Part shown: one piece after another, positions 27,901 through 34,630 of the stretch
How positions within the stretch are numbered: position 1 is the first letter of the stretch
Layout: each line of letters starts with the position of its first letter
Assembly (NCBI GenBank): GCA_046351395.1
Contig: JAXLYP010000003.1
Coordinates: 310,001 to 374,000, forward strand
DNA length: 64,000 nt
Reading direction: 5' to 3'
DNA from: CAYYKK01 sp046351395
GTDB lineage: Bacteria > Myxococcota_A > Polyangia > Polyangiales > Polyangiaceae
Translations under genes and position numbers: made by a program
The notes under the pieces: model-generated
The model's input: only the letters and a program-made list of their open reading frames with translations
Databases searched by the model: none
Told to the model about the DNA's origin: nothing

Positions 27901-30900
27901 GCCTCACGTACGAGCGCAATGCGTCCGACCCGCGCGTCGCCCAGACGTTCGCTCTCGAGGTCGACGCGTATGGAGTCACCGTCCGCGCCGCAGCCCTCGC
28001 CCATCCGCGCCGCGGCACCGGACGGCCGGCCGAGCAAAAGACGGTTCACTGCACCGTCACCATCCAAACCGTCGCCCACCTTCCAGGCACGTTCGATAGC
28101 GGCCGCCGAATCGCCATCCCGCTCGAGGCGAAGGTCTACGACCTACGCGACATGCGGGTGCTGTTCGACGCCCTCCCCAGCGAAGGCGACTTCGTCGACA
28201 TGGGGGAGGTCGCCGCGGCGTTCGGATCCGCGAGTGAAATCCCCTACGAGGAGGAGCACGCCGGTCCAGCGGACACGCGCCGACTCATCCAACACGAGAT
28301 CGCGCAGTACTACGACAGCGCGACCCTGACGCCGCTCGCCGTCGGGACGGCGGACGTGAAGGCGCTCCTCTACAAGAGCTACCTCCTCGACATCACCCCG
28401 GGCCTCCTCACGAGCGTCTATTCTGCGAAGGCGAGCGGCCCGGAGCTCACCGCCCTGCTCACCGAGGGTGCGTACACGACGCCGTCGGGGCAGACCGGGC
28501 ACTGGATCCCGAGCGGTCACGCCGTGTTCGACGCCACGAAGTTCTTTCTGCCCACGAGCCTCGTGGATCCGTTCGGCGCCACCACCACGATCGCGTACGA
28601 TGCGGACAAGATGTTCGCGATCAGCGTCACCGACGCCCTCTCGAATGTCGTGGCTGCGACGCACGACTACCGCGTCCTCGCGCCCAAAGAGATCACCGAC
28701 CCCAACGGCAACCGCAAGCAAGCGGGGTTCGACGCCCTCGGGATGCTCAAGGCGATCGCGATCATGGGAAAGACCGGCGGCACGGACGGCGACAGCCTCG
28801 CCGACCCCACGGTCGAGTACACGTACGACCTGACCCGCTGGGACACCGCCCAGAAGCCCAACTGGACGAAGGTCCGCGCGCGCGAAAAGCACGGAGCCGC
28901 CAATCCAAGGTGGCAGGAGAGCAAGGTCTACACGGACGGGGGCGGCGGCGTCGCGATGACGAAGGTGGAGGCCGAGCCGGCCACCCCCGGAGGCCCCGCC
29001 CGGTATGTCGGCTCCGGCCGCACCGTCCTCAACAACAAGGGCAACCCGGTCAAGCAGTACGAGCCGTACTTCTCGAGCACGCAAGAATACGAGGACGAAG
29101 ACTCCATCGTCGCGACCGGCGTGACGAGCGTCGTCACGTATGACGCGCTGGGCCGCGTGGAGCGCACCGACCTCCCGAATGGAACGTACTCGCGTGTCGA
29201 GCGCACCCCGTGGCTCGAAACCTCGTACGACCCGAACGACACCGTGACCGAGAGCGGCAATGCGTGGCGCGCTGCCCGCCAACCGACGGCCACCCCGACG
29301 CCGAGCGCCGAAGAGCAGCGTGCCCGCGCCCTCACCGAGCTCCACGCGGCGACCCCGACGAAGACGCACGTCGATACGCTCGGCCGCGCGTTCTTGGTCG
29401 TGGCGCACAACAAGGTCGGCGCGGCCGACGAGTTCGTCGAGACGAGGACGAAGCTCGACATCGAGTCCCAGGTCCTCGCGGTCACCGACGCGCAGAACCG
29501 CGTCTGCCAGACCAACGTGTTCTCGATGGCGGGCAAGCTCCTCAAAGAGACCAACCTGGACTTGGGCAGCCGGTGGCACTTCCACGACGCCGCGGGCGCG
29601 CTGATTCGACGGTGGGACGACCGAACCCAGACGTTCCGCGTCGCGTTCGATGCCCTCCGCCGAGCGACCGAGCTGTTCCTCAAGGTGGGCGCGGGTGCGG
29701 AGACGCTCCTCCAGAAGACCGTGTACGGGGACGACGCGGGCCTCACGGCGCCGGAGACCAACAATCTGCGCGGACAAGCCATTCGTGTGTTCGATGGCGC
29801 CGGACGGGTGAAGAGCGAGAACTACGACTTCAAGGGCAACCGCCTGTCCTCCGAGAGGAGGTTGGCGGTCGCGTACACGACGACGCCCAGCTGGTCGCCG
29901 CTTTCAGGCCTGACGAGCGTCTCTGCGATCGACACGGCGGCCGCGTCGCTCCTCGAGACGGAGACGTTCTCGGAGTCGAGGACGTTCGATGCCCTGGGCC
30001 GCGTCGTCTCCGCGACCAGCCCCGACGGCTCGATCTTCCTCCCCACGTACAATGAGGCCAACCTCCTCGAGAAGGTCGACGTCAGAGTCCGCGGTTCCGC
30101 GACGGCGACGCCGTTCGTGGCCGACGTCGACTATGACGCCAAAGGCCGCCGGACGGAAATCACGTACGCGACGGGCAACTTCAAGACGACGTACGAGTAC
30201 GACCCCCTCACGTTCCGGCTGACGAGGGTCCTCACGACCCGGACGACACCGAGCGAGACGCTGCAGGACCTGAAGTACACGTTCGACCCTGTCGGCAACA
30301 TCGTCGAGTCGACCGATGGCGCCCAGCAAAGCCTCCTGTTCACGAACGGGTTCGCGACGGTCCCCAATCGGTACGAGTACGACGCCCTCTACCGACTGAA
30401 GCGGGGGGAAGGCCGCGAACACAAGTCCGTGGGTGATGTTCAGGTCGACGAGAATGACCAAGCCATCTTCAACCTCCCCCACCCCAATGACCCGCAGGCC
30501 ATTCGCAGCTACTTCGAGACGTATGTCTATGACAAGGTCGGGAACATCCTCGAGATGTTCCACAGCGCCGGGGGAGGCGTCAATACGTGGACCCGAACGT
30601 ACAATTACGGAGCGGGCACACCCACGAATCGCCTCGTAAGCCACAACGTGCCTGGAGGGACAGCAACCTTCGGGTACGACGCTCACGGGTCGATAACCAG
30701 CATGCCGCACCTGTCGACGGTGACGACGACCCCGTTCGACCAGATGAAGTCGGCGGACAAAGGCGGCGGCGGCATCGTGTACTTCACGTATGCGGCCGAC
30801 GGAAAGCGCGTGCGGAAGGTCTGGGAGAAGACCGCGAGCCTGAAGGACGAACGCATCTACCTTGGCAGCTACGAGATTTTCCGCCAGAAGACGTCGGGCG

Positions 30901-32339
30901 TCACCCAACTCGAACGTCAGACCCTCCACGTGATGGATGGCGTGAAACGCCTCGCGATGGTGGAAACGAAGACGATCAACGGCGGCGCCGCCGTGACCCC
31001 GCTCGTCGACCGGATGCGCTACCAGCTCGGCAACCACCTCGAGTCGGCGATCTTGGAGGTCGATGAGACGGGACTCATTATCTCGTATGAAGAGTATTCT
31101 CCCTATGGGACGAGCTCGTATCGGAGTGCTCGAAGCGGCGTCGATGTGTCGGCGCGACGGTACCGGTATGTGGGGTTGGAGAGGGATGATGAGACGGGCT
31201 TCTACTCCATGGGCGCCCGCTACTACTGCCCCTGGCTCGGCCGGTGGACCACGGCTGACCCGATAGGCATAGCCGCCGGACTGAACGTTTTCGCCTACTG
31301 CAGAGGGTCGCCCGTGACGATGAGCGATCCCGGCGGGCTCGCGGCGACGAAGGCATTGCCTCCGGAGACCGAGCCTGTGCTGACGCGGGCTCCCGAAGGT
31401 TCTGGGTCCGTCGAAGGAAGCGAAGCGGCGCAATCCAGCGCTGCGGTCGCGAGCGGGGTCTATCACCTTGGGGATGACGGTGGCTATCAACACGTAGATA
31501 CGTCCTCGGGCGAATACGATCCCGGGCCCGTCATTGGCAGCGACGCAGCGGGCAACTACATCCGACAAAGCGACATCGACTACCAGCGCGAGCATCCGGT
31601 CGATCCGGACATGCAATCAACGGGCGCAGGCGGCGACAAGAGCGGGTATTTTAACTCGCCGGACAAGCAACTATATCAGGAGACACACTCGGGCCAGGAC
31701 CCATGGACAGAGCTTGGCAAAGCGCTGCTGTTCGGCGCGCTCGCCTACCTGAGCATCAAAGTCAAAGCGATTGGCATCGCGCTCAGCCTCCTTGAGCTGG
31801 CGCAAGCCGGCGGTGATAACGACCCGCACCTGGTGCTAGGCGTGATGGGGTTCCTAGGCGCCAGACTTGGCGAGCCGGAGGGCGTACTCTACGAAGGGAA
31901 GTACAAAGACCCGTGGACGACGATCAACCCTGAGGAGTTTGCGCCAGGTGTAATTCCGCAGGCACCGCAGCAGTGCGCGGCCGCATGTGGCGAGATGCTC
32001 TCTGGCGGAGAGATCGCGATGGGCGATCTGTCAGCCGTTTTTCCCAATGGTGCGACAGGAAAGCAACTGGCTGCCAAGATGAACCAATTGGCAGGCAAGG
32101 AAAAGTTTCGGTTCGGTGTAATCAAGGACGCAACTGAGCAAGAGGTACTTCAGTTCGCCGACGACGGCCCGTTTATTGCGGGAATGGATGCAAATGGATC
32201 CGGTCATGCGGTGGTAGTGGAGGGGGTCTCCGAGAACGGCAATCTCATCATCGCGGACCCGATCGGGGCGCGGCGATACGAGATGACAGTGCTTGAATTT
32301 CGCAAGTGGTGGACCGGTCAGGGAGTTTGGAAGAAGTAG
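24990..32339 (+). CDS. Fused TcB-TcC toxin with C39-like peptidase tip
   Basis: A 2449-residue fusion of the TcB and TcC parts, which form a cocoon that holds an unfolded toxin. The order is: SpvB domain (from about residue 45), FG-GAP/VCBS-like repeats (DLNGDGFEDILV, VADMNGDGLADIVRV), TcdB middle region, Rhs/YD repeats (about 1350-2080), and the Rhs core ending YYCPWLGRWTTADPIG to DPGGL (Asp2113). The last ~332 residues are the variable toxin. It has a hydrophobic segment (about 2240-2300) and a papain/C39-like triad: Cys2329 in PQQCAAACGEML, His2406 in GSGHAVVVEG, Asp2423 in IADPIG. The DNA of this tip is visibly poorer in G+C than the rest, as expected for a swapped polymorphic toxin end. 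The gene begins with ATG after a GAG-rich stretch. Confidence 0.92.
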   Translation: MDEKKDSPKPATTPHPTSSSEDKRSTPRDALSGERSPAQRSFQVAAAPSMELPKGGGAIRGIGETFNVNAATGTGSFGVPLPLSPSPRGPTPELALSYDSGSGNSVFGLGWSVSVPAITRKTDKKVPEYLDSEDSDLFLLSGAEDLVPTLDAGGARVTSSSTVGTVTTRVDAYRPRVEGLFSIIERVTVTDTGPTPSRNVYWRACTRDNVKSTFGQSAAARVADPASPTRVYSWLLERTEDDRGNVVLYVYKQENADNQPVGKPSEVHHKDGLAPITANRYLKRVLYGNTTMSDTTGASAKFELVFDFGEHTANTPAETTTWGCRQDIYSSFRPGFELRTYRVCRRVLMFHRFASLSPNPYLVRSLDLTYDENRRVSKLTRVDVVGYEHNGTTYVTKSLPGVSFAYTPDTLSRSIKDLTTDDLGTDYPQSLIGSKAEWVDLDQEGLPGLLIDHGGAHRYKRNVGGKLQGGATLETVPTLLMDAAERPVQLMDVAGAGTLSMVLQSGNASGFSERTSTGWGAFTPFKSFPAVDLHHPNLRFLDLNGDGFEDILVLRGDHLVWYPSLGKEGYGPGRRVPIDTDLERGPCVLFAEPTALVAVADMNGDGLADIVRVTHSGVVYWPNVGHGRFGAAVRMNTAPWLAAYPLLFDARRVRLVDLDGTGCADLCFFHEDGTFVVYRNESGNGFDAGEAFPLPPEAHATGQFVDFYGAGTSAYVYSLRSHPAFLAKVWDPLGHAKPHLLKEVDNHMGKTVRLAYAPSTKFYVEDRKAGRPWVTKLPFPVHVVERVETYDAVRRARLVSTYAYHHGHYDTVEREFRGFGRVDQTDTESFGKDHGQGLFPSYPVTNNEIPQDPVVTKTWFRTGAWTDRAAQEAQYLSEYWSGDPLVTTHLAAGTDSDFTPRERREAHRALRGTVMRTEVYELDGTTQAAIPHVVTESIYAVRKLQSPQNALGADRPQLPGVFHVVDLETRSLTYERNASDPRVAQTFALEVDAYGVTVRAAALAHPRRGTGRPAEQKTVHCTVTIQTVAHLPGTFDSGRRIAIPLEAKVYDLRDMRVLFDALPSEGDFVDMGEVAAAFGSASEIPYEEEHAGPADTRRLIQHEIAQYYDSATLTPLAVGTADVKALLYKSYLLDITPGLLTSVYSAKASGPELTALLTEGAYTTPSGQTGHWIPSGHAVFDATKFFLPTSLVDPFGATTTIAYDADKMFAISVTDALSNVVAATHDYRVLAPKEITDPNGNRKQAGFDALGMLKAIAIMGKTGGTDGDSLADPTVEYTYDLTRWDTAQKPNWTKVRAREKHGAANPRWQESKVYTDGGGGVAMTKVEAEPATPGGPARYVGSGRTVLNNKGNPVKQYEPYFSSTQEYEDEDSIVATGVTSVVTYDALGRVERTDLPNGTYSRVERTPWLETSYDPNDTVTESGNAWRAARQPTATPTPSAEEQRARALTELHAATPTKTHVDTLGRAFLVVAHNKVGAADEFVETRTKLDIESQVLAVTDAQNRVCQTNVFSMAGKLLKETNLDLGSRWHFHDAAGALIRRWDDRTQTFRVAFDALRRATELFLKVGAGAETLLQKTVYGDDAGLTAPETNNLRGQAIRVFDGAGRVKSENYDFKGNRLSSERRLAVAYTTTPSWSPLSGLTSVSAIDTAAASLLETETFSESRTFDALGRVVSATSPDGSIFLPTYNEANLLEKVDVRVRGSATATPFVADVDYDAKGRRTEITYATGNFKTTYEYDPLTFRLTRVLTTRTTPSETLQDLKYTFDPVGNIVESTDGAQQSLLFTNGFATVPNRYEYDALYRLKRGEGREHKSVGDVQVDENDQAIFNLPHPNDPQAIRSYFETYVYDKVGNILEMFHSAGGGVNTWTRTYNYGAGTPTNRLVSHNVPGGTATFGYDAHGSITSMPHLSTVTTTPFDQMKSADKGGGGIVYFTYAADGKRVRKVWEKTASLKDERIYLGSYEIFRQKTSGVTQLERQTLHVMDGVKRLAMVETKTINGGAAVTPLVDRMRYQLGNHLESAILEVDETGLIISYEEYSPYGTSSYRSARSGVDVSARRYRYVGLERDDETGFYSMGARYYCPWLGRWTTADPIGIAAGLNVFAYCRGSPVTMSDPGGLAATKALPPETEPVLTRAPEGSGSVEGSEAAQSSAAVASGVYHLGDDGGYQHVDTSSGEYDPGPVIGSDAAGNYIRQSDIDYQREHPVDPDMQSTGAGGDKSGYFNSPDKQLYQETHSGQDPWTELGKALLFGALAYLSIKVKAIGIALSLLELAQAGGDNDPHLVLGVMGFLGARLGEPEGVLYEGKYKDPWTTINPEEFAPGVIPQAPQQCAAACGEMLSGGEIAMGDLSAVFPNGATGKQLAAKMNQLAGKEKFRFGVIKDATEQEVLQFADDGPFIAGMDANGSGHAVVVEGVSENGNLIIADPIGARRYEMTVLEFRKWWTGQGVWKK

Positions 32340-32344
32340 GCAAG

Positions 32345-32611
32345 ATGGCACTGCTACTATTGAGCATCGAGCGAACCGGTTCAGGGTTTCGGCTCCGTTT
32401 TGACGATAACGGTAACCCGTGTGAATTCGAGCTCGGGCTCGATGCGCGGAATCGCTATGTTGGCGGAATCGAGGACCTTTGTGAGCACTTTACAGATCGC
32501 TCGAACGTATACGAGGCATTCGATGCGCTGACCAAATTTCGAAACGGGGAACAGGTCAGCTTCCCAGTCGTCGTGACTGAGGAGGGGCCCGGTGCCTGGC
32601 GCTTCTTTTGA
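32345..32611 (+). CDS. Probable immunity protein of the TcC tip
   Basis: An 88-residue protein starting 5 bp after the TcB-TcC stop. It reads MALLLLSIERTGSGFRLRF, then LGLDARNRYVGGIEDLCEHF and SFPVVVTEEGPGAWRFF. No family is recognised, and no signal peptide is convincing (the first leucines continue into a beta-strand). Size, position, strand and the same lower G+C as the toxin tip are typical of an immunity gene in Rhs and other polymorphic toxin loci, which blocks the cognate toxin in the producer's own cytosol. That function is inferred from position only. It could instead be a chaperone for the tip. Confidence 0.7.
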   Translation: MALLLLSIERTGSGFRLRFDDNGNPCEFELGLDARNRYVGGIEDLCEHFTDRSNVYEAFDALTKFRNGEQVSFPVVVTEEGPGAWRFF

Positions 32612-33043
32612 GCCGGCAAGACCCTACGTAGATGCAGAATTCGAGCTCAGCGTGGGCGCATGCGTCACGACACACCAGGATCGGATGACGCTGCCGACAT
32701 CGGCTGCGACATTTTGGAGCGCCGCCGCCGAAGCTCCGTTGCGACTGACGGCCACCGTCGGTCGGCCTTCGGCCTCCCTCCGAGTGTCCGCAGTCGAACG
32801 GGGCTTCGGCGGACCTACGTCGTCATCGCGTGAATCGACGGCATCGTCTCCTGACAGTGCTCTGCTCGCGAGCATGCGCGCGCCGCGTGGCGCGCGCAGC
32901 TCGCTGGCTCTGTCGTCGCGTGCGGCGGCGGCCGTGGGGCGCTGCAAGGGACGACGGCGCTTGGTTGCTCGGGCGCGCGCCGCGGGGCGCGCGCACCCGC
33001 GTAGCCTTGCCGGTCGGCTGCCGCACCCCGCGCACGCAGCGGC
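32612..33043. other. Gene-poor region with twin GC hairpins
   Basis: I see no convincing gene. Two hairpins with identical 9-bp stems (GCGCGCGCC and GGCGCGCGC) and 4-base loops lie at 32876-32897 and 32973-32994. They could form strong RNA structures or be relics of an intergenic repeat. The first part may hold the terminator of the Tc operon, although no T-run is seen after the hairpins. Confidence 0.5.
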
Positions 33044-33325
33044 TCAGTTGTACATTGCCGGATCCTTGGCGCATGAGATGACCGGAAACGGCCCCGAACC
33101 ATCGATTCGTTGCATCGTGAACGTGGACCCGCCAAATCGTAGTTGACCGGAGCCGATATCGCCCCGGTGAGCGCGCCACAGACGAACGGCGGTGTCTCGT
33201 CGTTGATCGTTCCGGCGAGGACGAACGAGGCGGTCATCGCTCCGCCGGGCGTCACTGCGTTGGCATCCGCTGGGACCGTGAGCGTGCCCATGTCGAAGGA
33301 GAAGCTTCCGTCTGACTTCACCGTC
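33044..33325 (-). pseudogene. C-terminal remnant of a secreted/lipoprotein gene
   Basis: The minus strand reads a beta-rich, well-formed protein piece: VKSDGSFSFDMGTLTVP, then FVLAGTINDETPPFVCGALT. At about 33128 the sense frame moves by one base and continues as GSTFTMQRIDGSGPFPVISC to a stop at 33044-33046. No start codon with a ribosome binding site and no N-terminal part is found; the frame breaks up above 33330. The two conserved Cys and the DGSGPFP end resemble secreted beta-proteins of myxobacteria. It is best read as the 3' end of a lost gene with a one-base deletion. Confidence 0.55.
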
Positions 33326-33523
33326 AGAGAGCCAAGAGTGGCTGCGGGCCTGTTACCGCGCCAGTTTGATGGTGGCTTGAGGGTAGATCTGGGAAAAGAG
33401 GCGTCTCCTGAAGCCGAAAACGGCTCCGGAGGCGCCTCGTTTATCTCACTCTCGATCGGTAGACGGATCGGTCCCGAGATCGACGCTCCGAAGATCGTCG
33501 ACGAGCCGACCGATCTCCCGCTC

Positions 33524-33631
33524 GATCAGGTGAAGCTCGGCCGGCAGCGCGGCGTGGACGTCGTCACGGAGACGTGCCCGCAGTACCTGATCCTCGACGA
33601 GACCTGGCACGAGAGGCGGAACTTCGAGGGC
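33524..33631 (+). pseudogene. Dihydropyrimidinase gene fragment
   Basis: This 108-bp stretch aligns without gaps to 2361-2468 of the complete dihydropyrimidinase gene and encodes 36 codons (DQVKLGRQRGVDVV, then TETCPQYLILDETW, then NFEG). Six residues differ, so the source was probably a related paralogue and not a fresh copy. It is joined directly at 33632 to an unrelated antisense remnant. A 293-codon open frame (33143-34024) passes through it but is a chimera of fragments. Confidence 0.85.
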
Positions 33632-33890
33632 AGCTCGTCGTCCTCGACAGCGACGGGCTCGGCGCAGAGCCACGCCAGCTGCTCGAGTCCGTCCAAGAGA
33701 TCGGCGTGGAAGTCAGGCATCTTCGTCACGCGCTTCTCGCGATCACCTTCGCGCATGAACTTCACCGCGGCGAACGCGCCGACGCACGTCGCTGCGATGT
33801 CAGGGCGTCGAGGTTCACGAGCTTCACCGCGTCCTGCAGCATGGCTCGGAGTCGCTGCTGCCCGATCGAAAGGCACAGAAGCCCCCTGTC
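33632..33890 (-). pseudogene. Unknown gene fragment with frameshift
   Basis: The minus strand reads CLSIGQQRLRAMLQDAVKLV in one frame and, after a shift near 33802, DIAATCVGAFAAVKFMREGD and PDFHADLLDGLEQLAWL in another. Both pieces look like a real helical protein, and the reading breaks off at the junction with the dihydropyrimidinase fragment. The family is not recognised. No start codon with a ribosome binding site is evident. Confidence 0.45.
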
Positions 33891-33959
33891 CAGGTCGGGC
33901 GCAGCCAACCGACTCTTCGGGCATTCCGGGGAGCAGCGCGACTTTAGCCCCCCTGTGTC

Positions 33960-34628
33960 TCAGCTCCCATGTCGCTCGCGGAGCGCGTCCTCGGTCTCGC
34001 GATTCATCTGTCCGGTGCGCGTGAGGCCCGCGAGGCCCTGGAATTTCCGAATCGCGTTGCTGTAGAGCGGCGTCGCCGTAGGGCCGATCGGACCGAAGTA
34101 GAGTGCCAGGTTGCGAAGCCGCGCTTGAACGCCCGTCGTCGTCGTGACTGGATCGAGCCAGCCAATCCCGACGTCGTAGAAGCCGAGCTCGCCGTCATCA
34201 CCGACGGCGACCCAAAGGCGCGTGATCGTCGCGGGCACTCCCACGTCGAGGAGCCCGTCGCCGTCGGTGCTCGTCTCGATGGGTTCGCGCTCGCCGATCG
34301 TCACGACCACTCGCTTGCTCGCGAGCACCTCCGTCCCTCGCACGAGCTTGAGCCGTAGCCGCACCTGCTGCGGTGCCTTGAAGGTGTTCTCGCTCTTCGC
34401 GGTGAGGGTCAGCGTCGGCGCTGGCTTGTCCGGAAGCGTCAGGAGATCGTTCGGCAAGAGCGCAGCGGGGCTGCCGCGCTTTTCGCGCAGCCGCTGATTG
34501 GCGCTGTGATTCCAAATGGTCTCCCACTCCAAGCCGAGGCGCGCAGCGATCGAAAACACGCACTCGCCCTGCTGCACCACGTGCGTGCCTCGACCGATCG
34601 GGCCGGAGCCCTCGGATTCGCCGCTCAT
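33960..34628 (-). CDS. LysM and peptidoglycan-binding protein
   Basis: A 222-residue protein. Residues ~14-70 form a LysM domain (GTHVVQQGECVFSIAARLGL, then NDLLTLPDK). Residues ~75-165 form a TTR/Ig-like beta domain (EPIETSTDGDGLLDVGVP). The C-terminus is a PG_binding_1-like domain (NAIRKFQGLAGLTRTGQMN). There is no signal peptide. It starts 2 bp after the stop of the VgrG gene on the same strand, so the pair is an operon. Proteins of this layout are common beside vgrG in Myxococcota and are thought to dock on the spike or help it engage the cell wall. The role here is inferred from that context. Confidence 0.8.
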   Translation of the reverse strand: MSGESEGSGPIGRGTHVVQQGECVFSIAARLGLEWETIWNHSANQRLREKRGSPAALLPNDLLTLPDKPAPTLTLTAKSENTFKAPQQVRLRLKLVRGTEVLASKRVVVTIGEREPIETSTDGDGLLDVGVPATITRLWVAVGDDGELGFYDVGIGWLDPVTTTTGVQARLRNLALYFGPIGPTATPLYSNAIRKFQGLAGLTRTGQMNRETEDALRERHGS

Positions 34629-34630
34629 CG

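Noticed and set aside
16091..32339. Extracellular contractile injection system (eCIS)
   Set aside because: No sheath, tube, baseplate or AAA+ gene is present; TcA, SpvB and Rhs features identify a Tc toxin complex.
33143..34024. 293-codon open frame on the plus strand
   Set aside because: It crosses the antisense lipoprotein remnant, the dihydropyrimidinase fragment and unrelated sequence, so it is a chance chimera of fragments.
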